19,286 bases of DNA from an uncultured Oscillospiraceae bacterium (GCA_900547015.1 URFD01000016.1:1-19286); one strand, 5' to 3'; numbered from the stretch's first letter, positions 7,934 through 15,814 are shown. The notes: a model not told the origin generated them from the sequence alone. Program-made: numbers and translations.

Positions 7934-7963
7934 AAAGCGGCTAGGAAATTTCCTAGCCGCTTT
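7934..7963. terminator. Hairpin terminator after the 6732-7916 gene
   Basis: AAAGCGGCTAGGAAA is followed directly by its exact reverse complement, forming a 15-bp perfect palindrome 18 nt after the stop. The following T-run is weak (TTTCCTTA). The rest of the interval up to 8159 shows no gene I can support. Confidence 0.75.
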
Positions 7964-8159
7964 CCTTATCTCACAGGGGTGCTGCACCTCGGCAGCGGTT
8001 CCCTGACCTCTTCATCCTATGCACTGGCCTTCGGTTTGGCAAATGTGCCGCCGAAGCTATCAGGAGCTGCTTTTCCCGAACACACGGTATTTCCCGGGAA
8101 ATTGCCCGCTCCTCCGTCCGGTTTTCTCAAAACAGCAGCGTCCTTAAAAATTGCACGCA

Positions 8160-8187
8160 GAAAAAAAAGACAGCCCGCAGGCTGTCT
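8160..8187 (-). terminator. Rho-independent terminator of rubrerythrin
   Basis: Read on the minus strand, an 8-bp stem AGACAGCC/GGCTGTCT with a 4-nt loop is followed by a run of U from the A-tract at 8160-8168. It lies 13 nt beyond the rubrerythrin stop. Confidence 0.88.
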
Positions 8188-8199
8188 TGTTCTTTTTCC

Positions 8200-8736
8200 T
8201 TAATAGTTCTGGGCTCTCAGCTCAAAGTAAGCCTTTGGATGAGCGCAGACCGGACAAACCTCCGGGGCTTCCTCTCCAAAGTGGATGTGACCGCAGTTGC
8301 GGCAAATCCATGCCACCTTGCCTTCGCGGTTAAAGACCTTGCCCTCTTCGATATTTTTGCACAGGGCACGATAGCGCTCCTCATGCTCCTTCTCAATATC
8401 GCCTACCTTTTCGAACAAAACTGCGATATGCTCAAAGCCTTCTTCTCTGGCTTCCTTTGCAAAGTTTGCATACATATCGGTCCACTCATAGTTTTCTCCG
8501 GCTGCGGCATCCTTGAGATTTTCCACCGTGTTGCCGATTCCGCCGCTCAGGAGCTTAAACCACATCTTGGCGTGTTCTTTTTCGTTGTTCGCAGTCTCGG
8601 TGAAGATGGCGGCAATCTGCTCAAAGCCTTCCTTTTTTGCCTGAGAAGCATAGAAGGTGTATTTGTTTCTTGCCTGCGATTCGCCTGCAAATGCAGTCTG
8701 GAGGTTTTTCTCGGTTTTGGTTCCCTTTAAGTTCAT
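8200..8736 (-). CDS. rbr: Rubrerythrin
   Basis: Rubrerythrin is a non-haem di-iron peroxidase that reduces hydrogen peroxide in anaerobes. The 178 residues contain a ferritin-like four-helix domain (about 1-135) with iron ligands visible in FAGESQARNKY (E19), NNEKEHA (E52, H55), the E-rich AKEAREEG helix, and IEKEHEE (H118). A C-terminal rubredoxin-like domain carries C145/C148 (ICRNCGHIH) and C161/C164 (VCPVC) for a single iron. Length and order are those of classical rubrerythrin. AAAGGCGG precedes the ATG. The PerR-type regulator lies 82 nt upstream on the same strand with no terminator between, so the two are probably one peroxide-response operon. Confidence 0.95.
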   Translation of the reverse strand: MNLKGTKTEKNLQTAFAGESQARNKYTFYASQAKKEGFEQIAAIFTETANNEKEHAKMWFKLLSGGIGNTVENLKDAAAGENYEWTDMYANFAKEAREEGFEHIAVLFEKVGDIEKEHEERYRALCKNIEEGKVFNREGKVAWICRNCGHIHFGEEAPEVCPVCAHPKAYFELRAQNY

Positions 8737-8818
8737 ACTCGTTCCGCCTTTCTGATTGATTCTATCATTCTATCTTTCCCCTCGCCGTCCTGCCCGATGC
8801 AAGGCGGCTGCGGTTTTC

Positions 8819-9220
8819 TCATCTTTTCTGTTCCCGGCACTGCTCGCAAATGCCAAAGGCCCGTGCCTGAACCCCGTCGATTTGTGCGCCCGAACGCTCA
8901 AACGCCCGCTTGAGCAAATCCATCTCCTGCCCGATGCAGCAGTCCAAATCAAAGACCCCGCCACAGCTCGAGCAAACCAGATGTGGATGCAGCTCCAAGA
9001 TGGCATCAAAGCGGTCCGGCCCTGTCCCGGTATCGATGCGGACCAGCCGTCCCATCTCCTCGAGCAGGTTGAGGTTGCGGTAAACCGTTCCCAAACTAAT
9101 CTCGGGCAGCTGCTGCCGGACGGTGCGGTAGATTTCCTCGGCATTCGGGTGGTTGCCCAAAGCCCGAACCGTTTCATAAATCAGCGTCCGCTGACGGGAA
9201 TTTCTTCTCGGGATGTCCAT
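8819..9220 (-). CDS. perR: Fur-family regulator, PerR-like
   Basis: The chosen start is the ATG at 9220, six nt after a strong AAGGAGGTG, giving 133 residues; an in-frame start further upstream would lie on that binding site. A winged helix (about 5-65) contains HPNAEEIY and the recognition helix SLGTVYRNLNLL. The regulatory metal site is visible as H24, D72 (RFDA), H78 and H80 (ELHPHLVC) and Asp near 91-93. Structural zinc cysteines are C83/C86 and C125/C128. The Asp in the RFD block and the neighbouring rubrerythrin favour PerR, a peroxide sensor, over Fur or Zur. The promoter overlaps an inverted repeat, consistent with autoregulation. Confidence 0.85.
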   Translation of the reverse strand: MDIPRRNSRQRTLIYETVRALGNHPNAEEIYRTVRQQLPEISLGTVYRNLNLLEEMGRLVRIDTGTGPDRFDAILELHPHLVCSSCGGVFDLDCCIGQEMDLLKRAFERSGAQIDGVQARAFGICEQCREQKR

Positions 9221-9247
9221 GCAGCACCTCCTTATCAAGAGTAATTC

Positions 9248-9276
9248 CTGTTATTGATTATAATATACCATAACAG
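9248..9276. promoter_or_regulatory. Probable PerR/Fur-type operator
   Basis: CTGTTAT (9248-9254) and ATAACAG (9270-9276) are exact inverted arms around an AT-rich core. Inside it TTATAAT (9258-9264) faces ACCATAA (9267-9273), a degraded match to the PerR box TTATAATnATTATAA with one extra base in the middle. The site covers the -10 box and start of transcription of the regulator gene. Confidence 0.6.
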
Positions 9277-9290
9277 TATGGTTTTGTCAA
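9262..9290 (-). promoter_or_regulatory. Sigma-A promoter of the perR-rbr unit
   Basis: On the minus strand TTGACA (9285-9290), a 17-nt spacer and TATATT (9262-9267) form a near-perfect promoter about 42 nt before the ATG. Confidence 0.85.
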
Positions 9291-9508
9291 GCAAATTTTT
9301 CCTCTTTCCCATACGCTCTGCCGCCCTTCCGCCTTCCGATTGCACAACTGTTTTCACTCTCCTTTTTTCGATTTTATGAAAAATGGAAAAAACAATCTTC
9401 ACCCCTCATTTGCCACCAAAAGGGAATTGACATTCGGCCCTTGGCGCAGTAACGTTATGAAGGCAAAAATCTGTGTGATAAAAAATCATCAAAGGAGGAA
9501 TCATTTCC

Positions 9509-10849
9509 ATGAACCAACGAATGAATCTGTTTCGTCTGACCTGGCCCATCCTGATTGAAAATATCCTGTTCATGCTGCTCGGCTTTATCGACATCTTTGT
9601 CCTGAGCCGCTACAACGATATTGCAGCCAGTGCGGTCAGCGCAGCCAATCAGGTCATCTCCATCTGCAATCTGGTGTTCAGCATCATCTCGGGTGCGACC
9701 GCCATCCTGATTTCCCAAAGCCTCGGCGCCCAAAAGCGGGAAAGCGCCTCGATGATTGCTGCCCTTTCCCTGCTGTTCAGTGGCGTCATCGGCCTTGTCA
9801 TCTCCGCTCTGATTGCCTTGTTCCACCGCCAGATTCTGGTGTTTCTCGGCGCGCAGGGCGAGATTCTGGAGTATGCCTGCGAATACCTGCTGATTGTCGG
9901 CGGCTTCATCTTCACCCAAGCCATCCTAAATTCGGTGACGGCGATTCTGCGCAGCCACGGTCACACCAAGACCTCGATGTATGTCACCGTCATCATGAAC
10001 ATCCTGAATGCCGGACTGGACACCGTCTTTGTGCTGGGGCTGTTTGGCTTCCCTTCGCTGGGAGTACGCGGCGTGGCAATCGCCACCACCCTTGCCCGCT
10101 TCATCGGCATCCTGATTCTCTGCGTCCTGCTGTTCCGCAATGTGGAATCACTGTCCATCTTCTCCCTGCTCAAACCCTTCCCGAAGGAGGAGGGCAAAAA
10201 GATTCTGGTGGTGGGGCTTCCCTCCGCCTTTGAGACCATCAACTACAACATCGCCCAGCTGGTGGTCACCTCCATCATTTTCCACTTTCTTTCCGACAAC
10301 GACTTTATCACCAAAACCTACTTCTCCAACATCGTCATCTTTTTCTATGTCTTTTCCAACTCGATTGCCCAAGCCGCCCAGATTCTGGTAGGGTACCACA
10401 TCGGCAACTCCGACCCCGATTCTGCCGACCGCGTCTGTATGCGCTCGCTGCGGATTTCGCTGGTGATTTCCATGTCCATCAGCGTGGCTGCCATCTTCCT
10501 GCGCCGCCAGCTGATGATGGTCTTTACCTCCGACCCGGTCATCGTGGCCGCCGGAGCTGCCCTGTTCTGGGTTGACCTCTTTGTGGAGTTTGGCAGAACC
10601 TTCAACATCGTGGTTATCAACGGCCTGCGCGGTGCAGGCGATACCGTCTATCCCTCGGTCGTTGCGGTCTTTTCCATGTGGCTGATCTCGACGCTGGGCG
10701 CCTTTGTGCTGGCAGTTCCCTGCCGGATGGGGCTGTTCGGCATCTGGATTGCCTTTGCTGCCGATGAGTGTCTGCGCGGCATCCTGATGCTGTTGCGCTG
10801 GAAAAGCGGAAAATGGAGGGAAAAGAGCCTGTTCTCCCGCACCGCCTGA
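9509..10849 (+). CDS. MATE-family efflux transporter
   Basis: This 446-residue protein has about 12 hydrophobic membrane segments in two homologous halves, the usual length and layout for MATE (MatE, PF01554) cation/drug antiporters. Typical segments include the N-terminal LTWPILIENILFMLLGFIDI, the AxxVSAANQV helix, SQSLGAQKRESAS after helix 2 and, near the end, NGLRGAGDTVYPS. The ATG at 9509 follows AAAGGAGG with 10-nt spacing. A TTGACA at 9427-9432 upstream may be part of its promoter, but no good -10 box lies at 17 nt. The substrate cannot be read from sequence. The gene is monocistronic and separated from rplJ by that gene's own promoter. Confidence 0.93.
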   Translation: MNQRMNLFRLTWPILIENILFMLLGFIDIFVLSRYNDIAASAVSAANQVISICNLVFSIISGATAILISQSLGAQKRESASMIAALSLLFSGVIGLVISALIALFHRQILVFLGAQGEILEYACEYLLIVGGFIFTQAILNSVTAILRSHGHTKTSMYVTVIMNILNAGLDTVFVLGLFGFPSLGVRGVAIATTLARFIGILILCVLLFRNVESLSIFSLLKPFPKEEGKKILVVGLPSAFETINYNIAQLVVTSIIFHFLSDNDFITKTYFSNIVIFFYVFSNSIAQAAQILVGYHIGNSDPDSADRVCMRSLRISLVISMSISVAAIFLRRQLMMVFTSDPVIVAAGAALFWVDLFVEFGRTFNIVVINGLRGAGDTVYPSVVAVFSMWLISTLGAFVLAVPCRMGLFGIWIAFAADECLRGILMLLRWKSGKWREKSLFSRTA

Positions 10850-10945
10850 GCTTCAACATCACCGAGCTTTGGCCGCTGTGTCCGGGCAGGAGTTGTGCAG
10901 GATTCATAAAATTCATTTTTTTCGCAGTACTATGCGATTTTCCTA

Positions 10946-10974
10946 TTGACAGATTCCGGTTTGTCCGATATAAT
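10946..10974 (+). promoter_or_regulatory. Consensus sigma-A promoter of rplJ-rplL
   Basis: TTGACA (10946-10951), exactly 17 nt and TATAAT (10969-10974) form a perfect consensus promoter, as expected for ribosomal protein genes. Transcription should start near 10981. Confidence 0.93.
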
Positions 10975-10980
10975 GAAAAA

Positions 10981-11126
10981 GCTGTCATATTCCATAGACA
11001 GCAGGTGCGAATGCAAATGCATAGCTTAAATCAGCCTGCCGAGGAAACGATGATCAAAAGCATATTTTATGACTTTTCATCTGCTCTTTTCTTCGGTGGG
11101 GTTCCACCCGGGAAAAGAGCTTTTTT
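10981..11126 (+). ncRNA. L10 leader (ribosomal protein autoregulatory RNA)
   Basis: The 5' UTR begins with GCTGTC/GACAGC (10981-11002 region) and contains the hallmark blocks of the Firmicutes L10 leader: ATAGACAGCAGGTGC, GCTTAAAT and CCTGCCGAGG, with AGCAGG able to pair with CCTGC. L10, or the L10(L12) complex, binds this fold when in excess and favours the terminator at the 3' end. The sequence from 11127 to the rplJ ribosome binding site holds small GC-rich hairpins but no gene. Confidence 0.9.
11083..11126 (+). terminator. Attenuator terminator in the rplJ leader
   Basis: GCTCTTTT (11083-11090) pairs with AAAAGAGC (11113-11120) around an inner GGTGGG/CCACC stem and is followed by six T. 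It lies about 125 nt before rplJ, so it works as a regulated stop and not as an end of a gene. Confidence 0.9.
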
Positions 11127-11250
11127 AAGTTTTCGGGTTTTCCGACACAGAGGACGGAGCTTCCGTTTTCCGGTCGGGGAGGCGATTTGCATCGAATCCG
11201 CGCCGCCGGCATCGGGCCGGAGGCAAACTACTTTCAGGAGGTGAACTGAT

Positions 11251-11793
11251 TTGCCAAACGAAAAGGTTTTACTCGAAAAACAGCAGTACGTTGCTGAGCT
11301 CAAAGAAAAGCTCGCTGGCGCTGTTGCCGGTGTCCTTGTTGATTATAAGGGCATCAACGTTGCCGACGATACCAAACTTCGTAAAGAACTGCGTGAGGCT
11401 GGCGTAGAGTACCGTGTTATCAAAAACACCATGCTCCGTCTGGCGCTGAAAGATACCGCTTATGAGGAACTTTCCAGCGTTCTGGAAAACACCACCGCAC
11501 TTGCAATCTCCCACGATGATCCGATCGTCGCTGCAAAAATCATCTGCAAATACATCGAAGATAACAAAAACACTTCTTACGCTGTAAAAGCTGGTTTTGC
11601 AGATGGTAAACCAATGGATAAAGCAGGCATCGAGACTCTGTCCAAACTGCCAAACAAAGAAGGCCTCGTTTCTATGTTGCTCAGCGTTCTTACTGGCAAC
11701 CTCAGAGGTCTGGCTGTTGCGATCAAAGCAATTGGCGAGAAGAAAGAGGAAGAGGCTGGCGCTCCAGCTGTAGAAGCTCCTGCTGCTGAATAA
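11251..11793 (+). CDS. rplJ: 50S ribosomal protein L10
   Basis: L10 forms the base of the ribosomal stalk, holding the L7/L12 dimers on the large subunit. The 180 residues begin at a TTG (11251) seven nt after AGGAGGTG. The N-terminal domain shows VLVDYKGINVADDTKLRKEL and the RVIKNTMLRLAL rRNA-binding segment; the C-terminal helix binds L12. Codon use shifts sharply to GCT, GAA, AAA and GTT compared with the GC-rich neighbours, as expected for a highly expressed gene. The tail ends in an Ala/Pro/Glu-rich stretch. It forms a two-gene operon with rplL and is controlled by the leader. Confidence 0.97.
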   Translation: MPNEKVLLEKQQYVAELKEKLAGAVAGVLVDYKGINVADDTKLRKELREAGVEYRVIKNTMLRLALKDTAYEELSSVLENTTALAISHDDPIVAAKIICKYIEDNKNTSYAVKAGFADGKPMDKAGIETLSKLPNKEGLVSMLLSVLTGNLRGLAVAIKAIGEKKEEEAGAPAVEAPAAE

Positions 11794-11803
11794 TCCATTC
11801 GCC

Positions 11804-11817
11804 GGGTCCGCGGACCC
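11804..11817. repeat. Perfect palindrome between rplJ and rplL
   Basis: GGGTCCGCGGACCC is a 14-bp perfect palindrome 11 nt after the rplJ stop. It is followed by an AT-rich self-complementary stretch (about 11826-11845) just ahead of the rplL ribosome binding site. With no T-run it is not a terminator; it may affect mRNA processing or the balance between L10 and L12. Confidence 0.6.
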
Positions 11818-11860
11818 AACACTTTAATTTTAGAAAATTAGAATTGATGGAGGTACTATC

Positions 11861-12232
11861 ATGGCTTCTGAGAAAGTTTTAGCATTTGTTGAAAATGTTA
11901 AAGAACTGACTGTTCTTGAGCTTGCTGAGCTCGTAAAAGCACTGGAAGAAGAATTTGGCGTTTCCGCTGCAGCTCCTGTAGCTGTAGCAGCAGCTCCTGC
12001 AGCTGCAGCTGCTGAGGAGAAAACTGAGTTTGATGTTATCCTCAAGAGCGCTGGCGCTTCTAAAATGGGCGTTATCAAAATCGTGAAAGAGATCACTGGT
12101 CTGGGCCTGAAAGAAGCAAAAGCTCTGGTCGACGAGTGTCCAAAACCTCTGAAAGAGGGCGCTTCCAAAGCTGAGGCTGAGGAAATCAAAGCTAAACTGG
12201 AAGAAGCTGGCGCTGAAATCGAACTCAAGTAG
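11861..12232 (+). CDS. rplL: 50S ribosomal protein L7/L12
   Basis: L7/L12 is the multi-copy stalk protein that recruits and activates translation GTPases. The 123 residues have the N-terminal dimerisation helices (KVLAFVENVKELTVLELAEL), an Ala/Pro hinge (about 38-55) and the globular domain with KTEFDVIL, KMGVIKIVKEITGLGLKEAK and ALVDECPKPLKEG. The ATG follows GGAGG at standard spacing. Codon use is like that of rplJ. A strong terminator comes 31 nt after the stop, so the usual downstream rpoB-rpoC is not cotranscribed here. Confidence 0.98.
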   Translation: MASEKVLAFVENVKELTVLELAELVKALEEEFGVSAAAPVAVAAAPAAAAAEEKTEFDVILKSAGASKMGVIKIVKEITGLGLKEAKALVDECPKPLKEGASKAEAEEIKAKLEEAGAEIELK

Positions 12233-12262
12233 TTCTATTTCCCAGTTCTGTCTTTACAAATT

Positions 12263-12296
12263 ACCGGATACAGAATCATCTGTATCCGGTTTTTTT
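12263..12296 (+). terminator. Terminator of rplJ-rplL
   Basis: ACCGGATACAG and CTGTATCCGGT form an 11-bp perfect stem with a 6-nt loop, followed by six T (12291-12296). Confidence 0.95.
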
Positions 12297-12341
12297 GTGT
12301 CCTGCTTTTTGGTCGGCCCGCAAAATCTCCAACCCAGCCAT

Positions 12342-12370
12342 TTACCGTCTCGGTGATTTTGTGCTATACT
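12342..12370 (+). promoter_or_regulatory. Promoter of the YgiQ-type gene
   Basis: TTACCG (12342-12347), 17 nt and TATACT (12365-12370) with an extended TGC directly before the -10 box; the start would be about 45 nt ahead of the ATG. Confidence 0.6.
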
Positions 12371-12419
12371 AGAAAAGCAATCCGGAACAACATTCATCAT
12401 TCTAATAAAGGAGCGTGTC

Positions 12420-14390
12420 ATGAGCGCATCATTCTTACCCATCACACGGGAACAGGCCCTCCAGCGCGGTTGGGACCAGCTCGACTTTGTCTATATCATC
12501 GGCGATGCTTATGTCGACCACCCCAGCTTCGGCGCGGCAATCATCTCCCGTATCATCGAATCTATGGGTTATTCCATCGGCATCATCTCCCAGCCGGTCA
12601 GCGACCGCGACTATCTGGAATTTGGCGCCCCGAAATATGCCTTCCTCGTCACCGGCGGCAACATCGACTCGATGGTCGCACACTATACTGCCGCCAAGCG
12701 CCGCCGCAGTGAGGATGCCTATACCCCCGGCGGCAAGGCAGGACGCCGTCCCGACCGGGCAACCATCGTCTATTCTCAAAACCTGCGTCGTCTCTTCCCC
12801 GATTCCAACATCATCATCGGCGGTCTGGAGGCTTCGCTGCGCCGCTTTGCCCACTATGATTACTGGGACGATGCAGTGCGTCCTTCCATTCTGGTGGATG
12901 CTCAAGCTGACCTGCTGCTGTACGGCATGGGCGAAAAGGTCATCCGCCAGCTGATTGACCGGATGGCAGCCGGAGAAGCCCTGCACGAGATTCGGGACCT
13001 GCGCGGCATCTGCTATCTCTGCACCCAGGATGAAATCCCTGCCGACAGCGTTTCCTGTGCCTCCTTCCGCAAGGTAGCAGAAAACAAGGAAAGCTACGCC
13101 AAGGCGCACCAGATTCAAAACGAGTGGCAGGATGCCGTCTACGGAAAGATTATCGTGCAGAAGCAGACCGACCGCGAGTATCTGGTTCAGAACCCCCCGA
13201 TGCCGACCCTCACCCGCGAGGAGCTGGACGAGGTGTTCCGACTGCCCTTCACCCGCACCTACCACCCTTCCTATGAAAAGCTGGGCGGTGTCGATGCCAT
13301 CAAGGAGGTCGAATTCTCCATCATGCAGAATCGCGGATGCTTCGGCAACTGCAACTTCTGCGCCATCACCTTCCATCAGGGACGGCAGGTTGTCTCCCGC
13401 AGTGAGGAGTCCATCCTTCAGGAAGCCGAGGAGATGACCCGCAATCCGCACTTCAAGGGATACATCCACGACGTGGGCGGGCCGACCGCAAACTTCCGCT
13501 ATCCCTCCTGCAAAAAACAGCTGAAGTACGGCCTTTGCCAGAACCGCAAATGTCTGGCTCCCAAGCCCTGTCCCAACATGGACATCGACCACACCGAATA
13601 TGTCGAGCTGCTGCGCAAGCTGCGCCGCATCAAGGGGGTCAAAAAGGTCTTTGTCCGCTCCGGCATCCGCTACGACTATGCCATCGCAGACCCCGACCCG
13701 ACCTTCATGCAGGAGCTGGTCAAATACCACATCAGCGGCCAGCTCAAGGTTGCTCCCGAGCACTGCGTCAACCATGTTCTGGATGTGATGGGAAAACCGC
13801 ACGTTCAGGATTTCGACCGCTTCTGCAAGCGCTTCTACGAGGAGACCAAAAAAATCGGCAAGGAGCAGTATCTGGTTCCGTACCTGATGTCCTCCCATCC
13901 CGGCTGCACCATCGCAGATGCGGTGGAGCTTGCGGTCTATCTGAAAAAGCACCATATGCGCCCCGAGCAGGTGCAGGACTTTTACCCCACTCCCGGCACC
14001 AACTCCACCTGTATGTTCTACACCGGGCTGGACCCCCAGACCATGAAGCCGGTCTATGTGCCAAAATCGCCTGAGGAGAAGTTCTACCAGCGCACCCTGC
14101 TGCAATACTACAAGCCGGAAAATCGCCGGAATGTCATCGAGGCACTCATCCGTGCCCATCGGGAGGATTTAATCGGCAGTGGTCCAAACTGTCTGGTTCT
14201 GCCCGATGCGGAATATCTGCGCACCCACAATCAACGCACTGCCCAGCAGCGCACCGCCCAGCAGCGGCACACCCCCTCCCCGAAAAACGACCACGGCAAA
14301 AAGGGAGGCCGCCCCAACAACCGCAAGACACCGGTGGTGGAGCGCGGCGGTCTGCTGACCAATGATACCCGCTCCAGAAAGCGTCGTTAA
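12420..14390 (+). CDS. YgiQ-family radical SAM protein
   Basis: This 656-residue protein has the three-part YgiQ layout: an N-terminal domain (about 5-205) with VYIIGDAYVDHPSFG and GGLEASLRRFAHYDYWDD, a radical SAM core with C307/C311/C314 in RGCFGNCNFC (CxxxCxxC), and a C-terminal domain containing GQLKVAPEHC and DFYPTPGT. Radical SAM enzymes use a 4Fe-4S cluster to cleave S-adenosylmethionine; the YgiQ substrate is not established. Extra cysteines (SCKKQLKYGLCQNRKC, about 376-391, and KPCPN) may bind a further cluster or metal. The tail (after about 605) is basic and low-complexity, with a tandem RTAQQ repeat. AAAGGAG precedes the ATG. A large open frame on the other strand is a shadow. Confidence 0.93.
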   Translation: MSASFLPITREQALQRGWDQLDFVYIIGDAYVDHPSFGAAIISRIIESMGYSIGIISQPVSDRDYLEFGAPKYAFLVTGGNIDSMVAHYTAAKRRRSEDAYTPGGKAGRRPDRATIVYSQNLRRLFPDSNIIIGGLEASLRRFAHYDYWDDAVRPSILVDAQADLLLYGMGEKVIRQLIDRMAAGEALHEIRDLRGICYLCTQDEIPADSVSCASFRKVAENKESYAKAHQIQNEWQDAVYGKIIVQKQTDREYLVQNPPMPTLTREELDEVFRLPFTRTYHPSYEKLGGVDAIKEVEFSIMQNRGCFGNCNFCAITFHQGRQVVSRSEESILQEAEEMTRNPHFKGYIHDVGGPTANFRYPSCKKQLKYGLCQNRKCLAPKPCPNMDIDHTEYVELLRKLRRIKGVKKVFVRSGIRYDYAIADPDPTFMQELVKYHISGQLKVAPEHCVNHVLDVMGKPHVQDFDRFCKRFYEETKKIGKEQYLVPYLMSSHPGCTIADAVELAVYLKKHHMRPEQVQDFYPTPGTNSTCMFYTGLDPQTMKPVYVPKSPEEKFYQRTLLQYYKPENRRNVIEALIRAHREDLIGSGPNCLVLPDAEYLRTHNQRTAQQRTAQQRHTPSPKNDHGKKGGRPNNRKTPVVERGGLLTNDTRSRKRR

Positions 14391-14446
14391 GGCCGCTTTC
14401 CCACCTGAGCGCCCATTAAAATCAAATAAATTAAAGGAAGCAAGCT

Positions 14447-15433
14447 ATGGCAAAACGAAAAAATAAAAAAGTCAATCCGTCACTGCCCCGCTGGGTCGTT
14501 TCGGTATTTGTCGCAATCGCACTGGTCCTGAGCGTCCTGACCTTCGGCGGAGATCTGGCAGGGATGGATACCTCCTTCCTGCAAAGCTGCATGGATGCCA
14601 TCGACCGCCTGCTGTACGGAGGCCCCACCTCACCGGCTCCTTCGCTGCCAGCCAGCGGACAGGCCAAGGTCTACATCATCGATGTCGGGCAGGGCGAAAG
14701 CATCCTCATCACCACCGAGGAGCGCTCCATGCTCATCGATGCCGGTGAAAACGACAAGGGCGATGAGGTTCTGGCCTTTCTGGATACGCTGGGGCTGGAC
14801 TCTCTGGACTACGCTCTAGCAACCCACCCGGACTCCGACCACATTGGCGGTCTGGACACTGTATTGGAAAGCATCGAGGTCGGCGAGGTCTTTTTCGGAG
14901 AGATTCCCGCCAAGCTCACCCCGACCACCAAGACCTATGAGGATGTGCTGGATGTCATCGAGGAGAAGGACATCCCTCTGTCCCTTGCCCATGCGGGAGA
15001 CATCATCAATATGGGCAGTGGCGCTCAGCTGACCATTCTCGGCCCGATTGACCCGCAGCAGGCCACCAGTAAAAACAACGCCTCTCTCGTCAGCCGTCTG
15101 GACTTCGGCGAGACCTCCTTCCTGTTTAACGGCGACCAGGAAGCCCCTATGGAGAAGATGCTGCTCGAAAACGGCGTCGATTTGGACTGCGACATGATGA
15201 CCATGGGCCATCACGGCAGCAGTACCTCCTCCACCCCGGAATATCTGGAAGCGGTCAGCCCGGACTATGCCTCCATCTCCTGCGGACGCGGCAACAAGTA
15301 CGGCCATCCGCACGATGAAACGATTGAAAATCTCGAGGAGCTGGGTGTAGAGTACTACCGAACCGACCTGTCCGGCAACATCACCTTCACCAGCGACGGA
15401 AAAACCATCTCGGTGCGAACCGAAAAGCCATAA
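14447..15433 (+). CDS. ComEC-like metallo-beta-lactamase-fold hydrolase, membrane-anchored or exported
   Basis: The protein has 328 residues from the ATG after AAAGGAAG. A basic start (MAKRKNKK) and hydrophobic segment (about 15-33) form a signal anchor, so the catalytic domain is outside. The hydrolase domain shows VYIIDVGQGESILI, THPDSDHIGG (H127, D129, D131, H132), NNASLVSRLDFGETSFLFNGD, and GHHGSS (254-259). This is the pattern of the C-terminal DNA-degrading domain of ComEC/Rec2, here as a stand-alone protein without the channel. It may be a nuclease or phosphodiesterase. The next gene is a DUF3006 protein, a common partner of these hydrolases. Confidence 0.88.
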   Translation: MAKRKNKKVNPSLPRWVVSVFVAIALVLSVLTFGGDLAGMDTSFLQSCMDAIDRLLYGGPTSPAPSLPASGQAKVYIIDVGQGESILITTEERSMLIDAGENDKGDEVLAFLDTLGLDSLDYALATHPDSDHIGGLDTVLESIEVGEVFFGEIPAKLTPTTKTYEDVLDVIEEKDIPLSLAHAGDIINMGSGAQLTILGPIDPQQATSKNNASLVSRLDFGETSFLFNGDQEAPMEKMLLENGVDLDCDMMTMGHHGSSTSSTPEYLEAVSPDYASISCGRGNKYGHPHDETIENLEELGVEYYRTDLSGNITFTSDGKTISVRTEKP

Positions 15434-15472
15434 AGAACCCCTATCATTCTACTGCAAAGGAGCTGCTCAGCC

Positions 15473-15706
15473 ATGAGAGAATTGATTATCGACCGTTTTG
15501 AGGAAACCTATGTTGTCTGCCAAACACCGGACGGCAAACTCGACGCCTTCCCGCGCAAACGTCTGCCGGAAAATGCCAGAGAGGGCAGCTGGCTGGTCAT
15601 CCACGACGATGGCACTGTCGAGGTGGACGAAGAAAAAACCCTCCGTCGTCAGGCAATCAATATGTATCGTTTAAAAAATATGCTCAAGCGCCGCAAAGAC
15701 GACTAA
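15473..15706 (+). CDS. DUF3006 domain protein
   Basis: The 77-residue protein starts at an ATG after AAAGGAG and lies 39 nt downstream of the ComEC-like hydrolase. The pattern IIDRFEETYVVCQ, then LPENAREGSWLVIHDDGTVEV, then a charged C-terminal helix (LRRQAINMYRLKNMLKRR) is that of DUF3006 (PF11213), a small beta domain of unknown function usually encoded next to such hydrolases. It has no signal peptide. Confidence 0.85.
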   Translation: MRELIIDRFEETYVVCQTPDGKLDAFPRKRLPENAREGSWLVIHDDGTVEVDEEKTLRRQAINMYRLKNMLKRRKDD

Positions 15707-15742
15707 CAATGGGGATCCGTCCATCTGGACGGGTCCCCATTG
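15707..15742. terminator. Terminator hairpin after the DUF3006 gene
   Basis: CAATGGGGA and TCCCCATTG close an inner CCGTCCA/TGGACGG stem with a 2-nt loop. It begins at the stop codon's edge. The T-rich stretch follows a few bases later (TTACAATTCTTTTT). Confidence 0.8.
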
Positions 15743-15781
15743 TTACAATTCTTTTTCCTTTGCTTTTGCCGCAAAAACACA

Positions 15782-15810
15782 TTGACATTTTTCGATATAT
15801 CTGCTATCCT
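15782..15810 (+). promoter_or_regulatory. Promoter of the arsR-GTPase operon
   Basis: TTGACA (15782-15787), 17 nt and TATCCT (15805-15810). Transcription should begin near 15817, inside the first operator-like site, a suitable place for an ArsR-type repressor to block it. Confidence 0.8.
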
Positions 15811-15814
15811 ATAA

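Noticed and set aside
7979..8203. A small plus-strand open frame between the 7934-7963 hairpin and rubrerythrin
   Set aside because: No ribosome binding site, no family pattern, and it runs into the rubrerythrin terminator.
8759..8774. Tandem ATTCTATC repeat before the rubrerythrin start
   Set aside because: Only two 8-bp units; no -35 box at the right distance for the TAGAAT on the other strand, so not called as a promoter or operator.
9340..9558. Short open frame running into the MATE gene
   Set aside because: No binding site and it overlaps the MATE start in another frame.
12435..14159. A 574-codon open frame on the minus strand opposite the YgiQ-type gene
   Set aside because: The plus-strand frame has clear family motifs and a proper start site. 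The antisense frame is a by-product of GC-rich codon use and has no recognisable domain.
14242..14271. RTAQQ tandem repeat in the tail of the YgiQ-type protein
   Set aside because: Two units in a low-complexity basic tail, as is common in this family; no separate function can be supported.
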